This document shows positions 25,901 to 36,541 of a DNA stretch of 64,000 nt, in pieces (position 1 is the stretch's first letter; each line of letters opens with the position of its first letter). Both the position numbers and the translations under genes were made by a program. The DNA comes from Nipponacmea schrenckii. Taxonomy: Eukaryota > Mollusca > Gastropoda > Lottiidae. The DNA lies in assembly GCA_030562195.1 (NCBI GenBank), contig JAUJPP010000005.1, positions 2,046,001 to 2,110,000 on the forward strand. Direction: 5' to 3'. The notes under the pieces were generated by a model. That model searched no databases. It had not been told where the DNA came from and worked only from the letters and a program-made list of their open reading frames with translations.

Positions 25901-28900
25901 TTTCATATTAACTTAACCAGCTGAAAGAGCTCAATTCGGCTCATATCAACATTAACTTTATCAATGGATAGAGCTTGATTTCAGCTACCCATCTCATTTT
26001 TCAGAATTAAAATTCGACAACCAGTTCTTGTACAATCAAAGCATTTTGGACAAACTCAGAACAAAGTCCACTTCTTTTTGATTTTTAACTGTGGAGAGAC
26101 CTTGATCCTGTATCACACGGGGGCGCGATTTATCATACTGTCTCAACGACTAGACGCTTTTCTATCACAGCATTGAAAAAACAATTCTGATGAAGCAAAA
26201 CAAGTTAGCAATCGTACCGAAAATAATCTCCAACCTAAATCAGTTTAATAAGTTGTGTTTTAGCCTCATTTCTCTCAATTGTAAAATCAATACGCCAGCT
26301 TTGAAGTTGATATTAAAATGTCCCGAGTGAATACAAGTCGAATTTTTTACGATAATAATTTCATGCTTAATTGACAATTTCGACGGCAAAATCTTTTCAT
26401 CTGTTCGTTGCCGCCATTGGCATCGAATACTTCAGTAATTATTGGATTTGAAAGAATGATAATCTATACTGAAACACAAGATGTCTTAAAAACTGGGTTG
26501 TGTTGCCATGACGAAAAAAGTGCTATGTTTGGTGCCAAAACTTGTGGACTGCCCGATTCAACAATTCACATTGATTTTCAGACTTATGGCGCTCTTCCTA
26601 TGTCACTACTTTGACATCTAAAAAACAAAACATGGCCCTTTAAAAAACACTGAACCCAGAAACATTGCCCTTTAAAAAAAAAATGAATGCAGAAACATTG
26701 CCTATAAAAAAGGTCCTATTTTAACCAGCTGGTTAATCATGTCTATTTTAGTCTTGATTAAAAGGACTGAAGAGCCACTTCAAATTAATACCCCAAATCT
26801 ACTTCCAAGTTATCAAATATATGTGGAAAAATTTGAACAGAGTTAAAATGGCCTCCTAATGATTTTCACTCTAAATAATAATGGAGCTTAATGGAATCAT
26901 GGAATCCTGAAAAACTACAAGACTTTCATAACTGACAGGAAAATCAATGGTTTTCGACAGCGGAACGGAAATGATTTTAAGGCTAATATAAATAACTTTC
27001 ACCATCTTTAAAACGACCAGGCTTTATATTAGATAAACATACGTTATTTATTCATTCGTTCTCAATAACTAAGTTCTGTTATTTCATTCGTTTATTCGTT
27101 CCTAATTATTCAATCTTGTTATCATACATTGGTATTCATTTTGTTATTCCATTTATTCATTTATTTCTTAGTTCTGTTATTCATTCGTTTATTCTTTACT
27201 AATTATTCAATCTTGTTATCATACATTGGTATTCATTTTGTTATTTCATTTATTTCTTAGTTCGGTTATTCATCTCATTTCATTTGTTCCTAATTATTCA
27301 ATCTTGTTATTATAATGAGCATAGTTATTCAGTTTGTTATTTCATTCATTCATTTTAATCTAAGTTTTGTTATTCATCTCATCTCAATATGTTATTCATC
27401 TCATTTCATTCATTCTTATTCTCATTTCATTATTCCTAATTATTCGATCTTGTTATTGAATAATGAATCTATTTTATTCAGTTTCATTCATTTATTTTCT
27501 AGTTTTGTTATTCATTTCATTTTTCATTTTCCCTTCCTTAATTATTTATTTTTTTAAAGAACATAGTTATTCAGTTTGTTATTTCATTCATTCCTTTTAT
27601 TCATTCCGTTTCCAATTACTAGATCCTTTTTATTTAAGAACATGTTTTTATTTTGTTATTTTAAAATTATACAGTCAATTATTACTGTAACAATCGGCTG
27701 ATTTCATGGTTTTTAAATAATGCCTTTTTTTATATATACTTTTTTTAAAAAACTTTTAAACAATCCAGGTGTTACATGGTTTTAAATATTTAGTCGGTAT
27801 AAGTACCTTGAGTTAAAAATTTTCAAATAAATCCACCAAACGTGAACAGAATTTTGGTATAACAGTCAACTCTACCACAAAAGTAAAAGATAAATTGGGC
27901 AAAACAGTAACGACTCCACCAAAACGGTAACAGATAAATTGGTTAAAACAGTAACAACTCTACCAAAACGGTAACAGAAATTTGGTCAAAGCAGTAACGA
28001 CTCTACAAAAACAGTAACAGATAAATTGGTCAAAACAGTAACAACTCCACCAAAACAGTAACAGAAATTTGGTCAAAACAGTAACGACTCTACCACAACA
28101 GTAACAGAAATTTGGTCAAAACAGTAACAACTCTACCAAAACGGTAACAGAAATTTGGTCAAAGCAGTAACGACTCTACCAAAACAGTAACAGAAATTTG
28201 GTTAAAACAGTAACAACTCCACCAAAACAGTAACAGAAATTTGGTCAAAACAGTAACAACTCCACCAAAACAGTAACAGAAATTTGGTCAAAACAGTAAC
28301 AACTACACCAAAATGGTAACAGAAATTTGGTCAAAACAGTAACAACTCACCAAAACGGTAACAGAAATTTGGTCAAACAGTAACAAAATCCCTAAAAACA
28401 CAATTATTATTGATGAAGATAAAATTAATTCAAAATCAGTGATGGAATTTGGAAACAAGTCAAACCATCTCAGCCTGTTGATCCAAAAAATAGGATGGGA
28501 AAAACGAGCAAAGCAAGTATATCATTCTTCATCCCATCCTATTGGACAATTAATGAGATCAAAAACAAATCCTGATATACAATTTATATCATGACGCAAA
28601 AAAAAAACAAGCCAAAAAAAACTTGTGACCTTTTGACCCCTGAGTACTGAAAGAGTAAGACATAATAGAAGTTCATATGAATGTTAAATAGAGATTTTAG
28701 TCCTTTTGTTTTGACACAGATATACTTTAATATTTTATCTCCTTAGAGATATCATTGTTTCTTTTCCTATCTTTTTATCTAGACTTTTATCTTTTACTGT
28801 TATTTTAATTACATCATCCCGGACTGTAGGCCTAATTGGTACAAGTCAGCTGGAAATGAAACGATTGGAGTTTTACATCCTACTCTTCTACACCTTATAG

Positions 28901-30019
28901 GCTAATGAAGACGGTTAAGGGTATTATAAGAGACGCTCTCCTATAGAAGCACTGGCCTAGTAGGAAAGACCATCAAACTGAAATGACGGAATTTTTACAT
29001 CCTACTCTTCTACACAGTATTAGCAAAGACCATCAAAATGAAATGAATGGAGTTTTACATCCTACTCTTCTACACCATATGGGCTAATGAAGACAGTATT
29101 AGCAAAGACCATCAAAATGAAATAAATGGAGTTTTACATCCTACTCTTCTGCACCTTATGGCTAGTGATGATATTATTAGTAAAGAACATCAAAATGAAA
29201 TGAATGGAGTTTTACATCCTTCTCTTTACAAGTCCTATTGTCTTTTCTTTAGTGCAGAGAAAACTGGCTTTTGTTTTTTAACAATGGCCCAGCAGGGTTA
29301 CCCTTCTCAACATTTTTAAGCTTCACCATACCTCCTGTGTCTTTCTTTCGTTACTTTATCATTATTACCAGGTTACAACCTTCACCCCCCCCCCATTCTC
29401 CTTTTTTGTTTCAGCTAAGTGGCTTCGTCTCCATTTAAATTTACCCCAGTGGTTTTACCTGCCCTTTTTTATAGTTTTGAACCAGTGTGGTTTTATCTCT
29501 TCACCCCAGAGGGTTTTCTCTGTCCCCTTTCAATTTCCAACTCAGAAATCCCTGCCCCACTATTAACTAATAGTGCCAGCCCCTCCCCATAAGAAACTAA
29601 TAATGTAGCCTACTTTATAAATGAACAGTTTTTGAAATAGGAAGAATATTAGAAGAGAGGGTAAAATTACCACAATTTTTTACAATTCTTTTAATTTTAT
29701 ACATACTCAACATTTCAGGGTCCACCTGCACATTGGGACCCAAATTATAGGGTCATGACCTTTTCCCAAATTAGAACCAGTAGTCTTAATACTCACCAAT
29801 ATCTGATGGGTTGATCATACTGTGAATTCCATCTAGCCCTCCACAAGAATTCTCCTCTACTTCACAGTGCTGGAATATTCCTATATCGTACGAGGGTCCT
29901 TTCTGCTGCCCCAAATATCTCGAGTGGAGCCAGTGAGGGGTGGCTATCGACAGCACGTTTAGTCCTAACCCAAACACTGAAAAAATCATTCCAAATACAG
30001 CACACATGGAAACAGGCAT
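16962..30019 (-). CDS. Claudin/PMP22-like four-transmembrane protein (gene 1)
   Basis: Three exons join in phase 1: 29797-30019, 17625-17771 and 16962-17209 (stop 16962-16964), giving 205 aa. TM1 is about residues 7-30 (CAVFGMIFSVFGLGLNVLSI) and is followed by TPHWLHSR. The first loop has GIFQHCEVEENSCGG, recalling the W...C...C loop of claudins and PMP22. TM2 is about 76-102 (FSVIQATFILSVIGCLLSTV), TM3 about 113-135 (ITQLLTLTSQLIALTLF), and TM4 WAYYCAAVACGFIFLSSMM. The tail is short and ends FVDQDP. The first intron is 12 kb and repeat-filled, so a small extra exon could hide there. In-frame stops precede MPVSM. The exact family member is unknown; a role in cell contacts or membrane organisation is inferred from the fold only. 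Confidence 0.8.
17505..17610. repeat. GTGGCTATTGCAGTCAAGG dispersed repeat
   Basis: About 1.4 units of a roughly 72-bp element containing GTGGCTATTGCAGTCAAGG and GACATTGTGAAGATG. It runs to within about 20 bp of the exon 2 donor of claudin-like gene 1. Further units lie at 20495-20660, and a reverse fragment at 34930-34950. Confidence 0.75.
17780..18415. repeat. 14-15-bp minisatellite (ATCATAGAATGAAAT)
   Basis: More than 40 short units of ATCATAGAATGAAAT with CATAGCATG, CTTAGAATGC and GTTATAAAATG variants. It starts right after the acceptor of exon 2 of claudin-like gene 1, in its large intron. The MYDISFHS-type frames are artefacts. Confidence 0.95.
19075..19650. repeat. ATTC-type microsatellite region with an internal duplication
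   Basis: Long CATTCATTCATT tracts interrupted by CATCAAGCCATCC. A block of about 130 bp is duplicated (landmark CAGTCATTCATTTATTCAAT at about 19408 and 19560). Confidence 0.9.
19860..20110. repeat. Imperfect tandem repeat of about 55 bp with AAGACGCTATATTGATTG
   Basis: Four to five degenerate units around 19920-20090 with CATTAAGACGCTATATTGAT and CCTTACATAGTAGCCCCT, within the large intron. Confidence 0.7.
20230..20320. repeat. Dispersed 85-bp repeat, copy 1 (copy 2 at 23863-23945)
   Basis: GATGATACACGTCCAATAAA, AAGAGACTGGATATTCAAA and GAGAAAGATTATCCAGG occur in the same order and orientation at 23863-23945, with few differences. Confidence 0.85.
20495..20665. repeat. GTGGCTATTGCAGTCAAGG repeat array
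   Basis: About 2.5 units of the element described at 17505-17610. The spacing between TGGCTATT motifs is about 60-70 bp. Confidence 0.8.
21120..21215 (+). repeat. Single 98-bp family copy
   Basis: Landmarks CCTTGACCAAACCTCTTGG and CATTTACAGCTGGGTTGACT. A degenerate TTACATCCTACTTATATGCC SINE piece lies just upstream. Confidence 0.8.
21740..22350. repeat. Five tandem copies of a unit of about 124 bp
   Basis: Each unit carries ATGATATTGATACCTGAACC, GTGAATCATTTTGATTGG, CCCTATTACCCTATATATAC and AACACGATATTATTTACTA. Units differ by small indels, for example an extra CAACAATTAATAC near 22110. Confidence 0.9.
22450..23040 (+). repeat. Array of the 98-bp family, preceded by 53-bp units
   Basis: Starts with two 53-bp-type pieces (GGTTCACAGTTAAGGATCC and TTTTACAAGGATAACAACTT). 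About five 98-bp units follow, spaced 97-98 bp by the motif CCTTTCTACCAGCT. The last units are shortened. Confidence 0.93.
23440..23785 (-). mobile_element. tRNA-derived SINE
   Basis: On the minus strand the head reads GGAGCCATAGTGGCTCAGTG, then GGTTCAATCCC. These are an A-box-like and a B-box-like pol III promoter about 45 bp apart. A body follows with CAGTTTCCCC-like, GTTAAAGATCCCTC, TTTCCCTCATTGCACACTGC and a tail ending GGACGTAAAACTCC. Other copies: 13430-13620, 54480-54890, 58440-58795, and many tail fragments (ATGGAGTTTTACATCCTAC). Confidence 0.8.
24320..24830 (+). repeat. Second array of the 98-bp family
   Basis: Five to six tandem units with the same landmarks as 22450-23040. Two units have a 6-bp insertion TAGGCC before CCCATTTACAG. 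The array ends in a SINE tail fragment (TAAGAGGCAGAAAAGTTGG). Confidence 0.93.
25135..25325. repeat. Short tandem duplication (CCTCAAACTAGGAATTT)
   Basis: Two copies about 130 bp apart share CCTTCAAAAA, ACCTCAAACTAGGAATTT and GTCTTTTCT. Confidence 0.7.
25630..25995. repeat. Tandem repeat with AGCTGAAAGAGCTCAATTTC
   Basis: Six to seven irregular units of about 45-55 bp. The motif contains an AGCTGAAA...TTTCAG(T) partial palindrome around GAGCTC. Confidence 0.85.
27040..27650. repeat. TTATTCATT-rich low-complexity tract
   Basis: Degenerate TTATTCATTTTGTTAT and CAATCTTGTTATCATACAT blocks, including a repeat of about 120 bp (27085-27205 against 27195-27310). The open frames here are low-complexity artefacts. 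Confidence 0.85.
27850..28390. repeat. 43-bp minisatellite (AACAGTAACAGAAATTTGGTC)
   Basis: About 12 units alternating AAAACAGTAACAACTCYACC and AAACAGTAACAGAAATTTGG in the large intron of claudin-like gene 1. Confidence 0.93.
28860..29245 (+). repeat. Nested SINE tail fragments (GGAGTTTTACATCCTACTC)
   Basis: Five to six fragments with ATGGAGTTTTACATCCTAC, TTCTACACCTTATGGGCTA and GCAAAGACCATCAAAATGA, repeated every 60-70 bp. The small ORF at 29047-29319 is made of them. Confidence 0.85.
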
Positions 30020-32330
30020 TTTTTAAGTTTTTTTGTTGTCTGAATTTCTGAAGTTTTTCTTATTTTTAGAAGGTACACCTATTTCAGATTTTATCCAAAA
30101 AACTTTCCTCTAACAAGGAAAATGTCGAATATATGTAAACAAACTTTATATACTTCTAATAAAGAGCTATTTATATATGTCAATAACACACAGTGGCTCG
30201 AGTCCAACTGAGGTATATCAACCAAAACAAACACAGATGGTCCAATATCAGATCACGTGACTGGATTATCATTGATTGGCAGTTGAATGGACCAATCAAA
30301 TACTACAATTAGATTAGTAGTCATGGTTTTCCAGATACTTAAATGAAAATAGCTTTTTGTTTCCAAGGGAACATTTTCCAATGTATAATAACATTTAAGT
30401 CATTGTTTACGGGCAATTTTCGTGACATTCGCCTCAAATGCACAGTTAGTTGATTAAGAAGATATTTGCCCTTTAAATAGAATGTGCACCTTCAAGGTCA
30501 TCTGAAGGTCAATCCAGAAATGACCGATTGGTGCCGAAAAAATGAGATTTACATTACCTGGGCTTGATTTCGGGGAATTTTCTTCTTTAGGATGAAAAAA
30601 TGTTCATTAATCGAAAAGAAACACGATCGCGAATTTTTTGCAGATTTTGGATAGGCCACAGAAGCAAGCGAGGCCACAGAAGCAAGCGAGGCCTCGCTTG
30701 TCCAAACTTTTAGTTTCCATGATACAAAATAAAGGAATGGGCCTTGGGCTTAGATAACCTACAGCTCGAAAAGAGCCAAAACCCTTTGACGATCCGAATT
30801 TGCTTACTTGTCTACAATACGGAAGTTTCGTTTCGAACTTATTATTAGAATATATGATCGAAGAGTTGGACGCCATGTTGGATCACCCAAATGTAATGCG
30901 TGGTCGTATATTTAAGTAAGTTGATAAACTTACGTATAATTTCCAGGATTACTGCCCTGTGTTTCTACCGCAAGTCATTGTCAGGTGAGATCTCAATTCT
31001 TAGTTATGGTCAACTAAATTCTTCAGCAACCGATGCTAATTTCTCAATATTCCACACAAAATAACAATCTTTTCCCGCCAAATTTGATATTCCAATGACC
31101 TTCACCGAAAGCATATAAACAAAACTGGTAATTGCATATTTATTCAAAATTTTAGAATTAAACCCCAACCCATCAACTTCCTCGTTCCCACCCCCCGGCC
31201 TCCCCTTCCCTCAAAGGATAATCCGAATACCCACACCACCCATGCGATAACTATAATTTGTATATCCCAACCATTACGTATGGACTAGTCGGGATTACAC
31301 ATTAATCCGGAGCTTAATTAAACTAATTGCTAATCTCTTTTGACACCTTTCAAAATTACAAAGTATCTTGGCTCTAATTGATTTGCAAGGAGCTAAAAGG
31401 GTCTTAATTAATTGGGTAGCCCTAATAATTTAAGCCAATATCTCTGGGCCTACCCGCAATTAGTGCCAAATCTCTGTAGCCTAATTGATGCAAATTTCCT
31501 CTTGCAAGCCCAACACCTTAACCGTCCTGTGCCATGCAAGAAATAATCGAAATTTATTCTTATTTGGATAATATACCTCGTGGATCTACATCAATGAAAA
31601 CAACTCAATAAAACTGCGCACCTGAAAAGACTTGATAATCGAGATTGCATTCAGGTAGACATACCTTTCAGGTGTGTCATTGTCCACTTCCGACCTACAT
31701 AATTCTAACTGTCATGGCGGACAGTTGTTTATGAAATTAGGTAGTTGAAGAAATTTTTAAATTTAGGTGAGTTCAAGTAGGTTTATTGTAGCCTTCAAGA
31801 GTTTTGCAGGAAGACTGATGCTAGGGGATTCAAAGAGTGAGGCTTTTAAAGGGGTGCTTGAATTTCAATATGGAAGCTTACCAATCATATATGACTTAAA
31901 TTTGAATTGACTCATCAAACCCTTCCCTCTCATTTTGGGTAACTTTGTAAGGATACAGAAAGTAGGATGTAAAACTCCATTTCGTGTTATGTACACAATA
32001 TTGAATTTTTTACAAAAAGTTACATTGTCATCATCAGTTTATATGGTATACTACTCCTGAGTTTTATTGTACACAACGTTTCAACAATTTACATTGTCAT
32101 CATCAGTTTATATAGTATACTACTCCTGAGTTTTATTGAACACAACGTTTCAACAATTTACATTATCATCATCAGTTTATATGGTATACTACTCCTGAGT
32201 TTTATTGAACACAACGTTTCAACAATTTACATTATCATCATCAGTTTATATAGTATACTACTCCTGTGTTTTATTGTACACAACGTTTCAACAATTTACA
32301 TTCTGCTTTTATTTTCAGTAGTCTAGCAAG
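30020..32330. promoter_or_regulatory. Divergent interval between the two claudin-like genes
   Basis: 2.3 kb. A GTCACGTGAT E-box lies near 30253 (reverse orientation), about 235 bp upstream of gene 1. On the minus strand an ATG at 30876 sits in CAACATGGCGTCC, a YY1/TISU-like context. It opens an 89-aa frame with a possible donor after PYCRQ, perhaps a 5' exon. Around 31140-31500 is AT-rich non-coding DNA. 32005-32310 is a 69-bp tandem repeat (separate entry). An acceptor (ATTTTCAG) at 32318 suggests a non-coding 5' exon for gene 2. Confidence 0.5.
32005..32315. repeat. 69-bp tandem repeat upstream of claudin-like gene 2
   Basis: Four units (CACAACGTTTCAACAATTTA, CATCATCAGTTTATATRGTA, CTACTCCTGAGTTTTATTG) spaced exactly 69 bp by ACACAACGTT. 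The last one runs into the acceptor before the start codon. A related degenerate copy is at 51000-51060. Confidence 0.92.
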
Positions 32331-35287
32331 ATGGGATATTATTGGTCATCTGTATTGTTAGCTGTCAACAGTTTGATATTGCTCTTCAATACTATCATCG
32401 TCATAGTAACCTGCGCCCTGCCATATTGGTTCAAGTTAACAATCAGTGCTGAAGATTCCAGGTATGGAACAGAAGAATCGCCAGGAGCAACCGTCATTAA
32501 TACTGGACTGTTCTTTATGTCGGAAGAAAATTATGTAGACATGATTTTCATGTCTAAAGTCAGCAACAGCAGATTTGCTCCATGTAAGTTTATTAGTAAT
32601 ATTCCCTGATCATGATCTGTCCCTTGTAAGTTTATTAGTAATATTCCCTGATCATGATCTGTTCCTTGTAAGTTTATTAGTAATATTCCCTGATCATGAT
32701 CTGTCCCTTGTAAGTTTATTAGTAATATTCCCTGATCATGATCTGCCCCTTGTAAGTTATTAGTAATATTCCCTTATCATGATCTGTCCCTTGTAAGTTT
32801 ATTAGTAATATTCCCTGATCATGATCTGCCCCTTGTAAGTTTATTAGTAATATTCCCTGATCATGATCTGTCCCTTGTAAGTTTATTAGTAATATTCCCT
32901 TATCATGATCTTCTCCTTGTAAGTTTATTAGTAATATTCCCTTATCATGATCTGTCCCTTGTAAGTTTATTAGTAATATTCCCTGATCATGATCTGTCCC
33001 TTGTAAGTTTATTAGTAATATTCCCTCATCATGATCTGTCCCTTGTAAGTTTATTAGTAATATTCCCTGATCATGATCTGTCCCTTGTAAGTTTATTAGT
33101 AATATTCCCTGATCATGATCTGTCCCTTGTAAGTTTATTAGTAATATTCCCTCATCATGATCTGTCCCTTGTAAGTTTATTAGTAATATTCCCTGATCAT
33201 GATCTGCCCCTTGTAAGTTTATTAGTAATATTCCCTTATCATGATCTTCCCCTTGTAAGTTTATTAGTAATATTCCCTGATCATGATCTGCCCCTTGTAA
33301 GTTTATTAGTAATATTCCCTGATCATGATCTGTCCCTTGTAAGTTTATTAGTAATATTCCCTCATCATGATCTGTCCCTTGTAAGTTTATTAGTAATATT
33401 CCCTCATCATGATCTGTCCCTTGTAAGTTTATTAGTAATATTCCCTGATCATGATCTGTCCCTTGTAAGTTTATTAGTAATATTCCCTCATCATGATCTG
33501 TCCCTTGTAAGTTTATTAGTAATATTCCCTGATCATGATCTGCCCCTTGTAAGTTTATTAGTAATATTCCCTGATCATGATCTGTCCCCTTGTAAGTTTA
33601 TTAGTAATATTCCCTCATCATGATCTGCCCCTTGTAAGTTTATTAGTAATATTCCCTGATCATGATCTGTCCCTTGTAAGTTTATTAGTAATATTCCCTG
33701 ATCATGATCTCCCCCTTGTAAGTTTATTAGTAATATTCCCTGATCATGATCTGCCCCTTGTAAGTTTATTAGTAATATTCCCTTCCCTCATTGAACAGGA
33801 GTGTGATGTAAAGTTTTATATATTTCAGATTCTATAACTGCTGGACAAGTCTTGTACTTCAGTGGTAGTATAGGGATTGGAATCTGTACGGCAGCTTGTT
33901 TTATTTTAGCCTTACGTAAACTGGGGTCTGTGGTGGGACAGTTTTTCTTAGCAAGTTTCGTGACAATTTCAGGTTAGTTCAACAATATCTTGGTTTACTG
34001 GGGGATCTTGATTGGTCAGTTCCGCATGGGAGGGAATCAATCGGAGGTTCAATTAATCAAAAGTTGGTGTAGGCAAGAATTCAAAATGGCCGCAAAGAAA
34101 GGAACAGAAGCTGTTCATTTTGCATCAAAAACAAATTTTAGTAACAGCAACAAAGACCTCGTACGGACCTTTCAGAGAGTTCACAAAGCTTGGAATGTTC
34201 GTTACATTTTTATATGCCAATGTTATAATGTGGTTGTATATTGTTGTCACCCCTGTCCGTCTGCCCATCCACAATTGGCTTGTGAATGCAATAGAGACTA
34301 GTTTTCATCTGATTTGAAAGAAATTTGGTGTGATTATGTATATTAATGAAATCTTGAATCAGGCCAAAACCTGTGTTAAAACAGGAAGTTAACTTTAAAG
34401 TGGACGTATGTTGCTAGGCAACCACTTGTTTATGTAATGGCTGATAAATATTTCTTTTATATTTCAGCTGCCTGTTTGGTTGGGGGCGTGATATTGTCAG
34501 CCTTTATATTCATTGGAATTGATGAATTGAGTGAATGGCGGAACCTACCGTTGAGCAACCCCAATAGACTGTCAGGTCTCATAGTTCCTGAGAGTATCGA
34601 AGTGGATTCAGTTTACTTTGTAGCTATTGCCGCTGCTGGTAAGTATCTGTTAGGCTGGGGCGTAGCTAGAAAGGGAAAGGCAAAGTTGAGTCGTCTTTTG
34701 TTTTTTTTTTCGAAGCGAGGCCCCAAAGTGCCATAGTCTCTTGAGTTTGTTCTGGGGGTTGCCTTTGAAGCAGAATTTAAATGACCCTAGATGATTTTAG
34801 AGCTTACTTTTTTACTTCAATATAAGTCTTGAGGGGTGAGGACCTGGTCGAAAGATCCACCCCTAAATATGCCATTGGACTTCCCTTCACTAAATGTCCC
34901 TTATGGTTTTTTCAATACAAAGTTTGTCTTATACCTTGACTGCAATAGGACTCTTTGGTTTTATCATGAAAAATATATATCCGAAGTAACCAATGGCAAC
35001 GGTAAATTTAACGAATTCCGAAATGTCTTTTTTCAGTTTTATCACTTGTGGCGGCAGTTCTGGCTTGGTTGGAAGCTTTGAAAGTCTGCCGATATGTTGA
35101 AGACATTCGCTCCAAACAACTCCGTGATCCAAATTACGGTCGCAAGGAAGACGTTCCCTACACAAAGTTTACTTACGAACAATCTTACCCCAAACAATAC
35201 GCGGTCACTGTTCCTTCCCATCATCCTGAGCCAGAAATGTATTATGGAGAACCAGGCCCTCAAATATCTCAAACTGTTGAAATATAA
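32331..35287 (+). CDS. Claudin/PMP22-like four-transmembrane protein (gene 2)
   Basis: Four exons join in phase 1: 32331-32583, 33829-33972, 34468-34638 and 35037-35287 (stop 35285-35287), giving 272 aa. TM1 SVLLAVNSLILLFNTIIVIV is followed by CALPYWFKL, the same position as TPHWL in gene 1. TM2 is GSIGIGICTAACFILALR, TM3 FLASFVTISAACLVGGVIL, and TM4 YFVAIAAAVLSLVAAVLAWL. The cytoplasmic tail of about 65 residues is tyrosine- and proline-rich (PEPEMYYGEPGPQ) and ends TVEI, a possible class II PDZ ligand. The first loop lacks the paired cysteines of gene 1. It lies head to head with gene 1 and is probably an old paralogue. The function is unknown beyond the fold. The first intron is almost wholly a 42-bp satellite. 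Confidence 0.82.
32583..33785 (+). repeat. 42-bp satellite built on the exon 1 splice donor
   Basis: About 28 copies of a 42-bp unit: TTGTAAGTTTATTAGTAATA, then TTCCCTGATCATGATCTGTC and CC. The first unit coincides with the 5' splice site of exon 1 (CCAT|GTAAGTTTATTAG), so every unit repeats a near-identical donor. Variants are CCCTTATC, CCCTCATC and TGCCCC. Confidence 0.95.
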
Positions 35288-36541
35288 GTAAATGTTTACG
35301 AGAGGATACTTGGCGGAAATGTCATTCCATAAATCTTTAATTGAAAATTTAATACAAAATTTTTTTGCCCCTCCCTCAAGTTTTTTCTTACATAAAATGG
35401 CTCGCTTAAGTTTATCGCCAAAAGTTGGGAGAATTATTTTCATTATATGTACATTTTTTGTAATTTCATTATTAAATTTCGATAAAGAATTTAGTTTTGT
35501 AGGGGTCCATATTAAAATTTTTAATTCTAGGTTTTCATTTGACCACCATTTTCTAGAATTTGTAATCATTTTTTTAGCATTATTTCTTGTATATTTCAAA
35601 TCATTTTATATTAAATAAACTCTTTTATATCTTAATGGTTTTATAAAAATAAAATGGAGTTTTACATCCTTCTGAACTATGAATTGTCAGTTGTACATAC
35701 TGAAAAAGAACATCCCTATGTAGTGTCCAATGGAGTGAAGTTTTACATCCTTCTGCACTAAGTCTACTGAAATTATGAAATGTTACTGGTACATACTGAA
35801 GTAGAACTTCCCTGTGTAGTGTGCAATGAAGGAAATTTTGATGTACAGAGTATAAAATACAAGCTATGCATTATACATATCACTTGCTGCAAGTAGGCAC
35901 ATAGTGAAATCAGACATTTTGTAAATTTGACCAGACAAGACTGGCAAATCACTAGCCAAATATTCATAAAACAGATTATTTTTAAACAAGATTTTAAATT
36001 TTATTTTAAATAAACACGTTTTTTTTTGAAAAACAAAATGGCTAACTGGATACAACAACTCAAAAGTCAATTTCTGTACATTGCCTATATACAATTTTTT
36101 TAATTCCTGACACAATCCAAGTTATAAATATGTGATCTTTAGCATCTCAGCCAGTGCTGTTGATTAAAAAAAAAACACCGGACATTTTAACACTTAAATA
36201 ATGATCTTCTACTTATTTTTATCTACAACGAATCATAAATGACAAAAATATAGCAGAAAATGTCCTAAATATCAAAATTACAGTCAGTCATTTTGGAACT
36301 CCAATCAGACATGACTGGCAAATACATTTAAATTAACAGTCCTGATCTAAGCAAAGATGCTTTGAAAAATCCAGGCAAATTTTGAAACGCAAATTAAACT
36401 CACCAAGAAAGAAATCAAATTTCAAAAGACACAAAAAAAAGTATGTCTTTTGGCACCAGTTTCGAAAATGTCAGAAGATGCTATGCTATAGAATTTGAAA
36501 TGCATAACAAAAGAAACTCTAATATTTTCAAATTTAGATAA
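35288..36541. other. Convergent 3' region between claudin-like gene 2 and ZMYND8
   Basis: Probable 3' UTRs of both genes. A SINE tail fragment occurs at 35650-35680 and again at 35730 (GGAGTTTTACATCCTTCTG), and a GGACATTTTAA-family copy at 36140-36345. The long antisense frame at 35042-35599 covers gene 2's last exon and UTR and has no recognisable domain. Confidence 0.65.
36140..36345. repeat. Dispersed GGACATTTTAA-family copy
   Basis: Third copy in the window (see 8430 and 10065), with ATAATGATCTTCTACTTAT, GTCCTAAATATCAAAATTAC and CCAATCAGACATGACTGGC. Confidence 0.8.

Noticed and set aside
32575..33837. Frames of repeated VSLLVIFPDHDLP
   Set aside because: Translation of the 42-bp satellite in intron 1 of claudin-like gene 2; the exon 1 donor lies at its start.
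32331..35287. Reading the donor ladder as a CRISPR-like regular array
   Set aside because: The units are directly tandem without unique spacers, in an animal intron; this is an ordinary satellite.
35042..35599. 185-codon minus-strand frame
   Set aside because: Antisense to the last exon and 3' UTR of claudin-like gene 2. No domain, and the composition matches AT-rich DNA read in the wrong frame.
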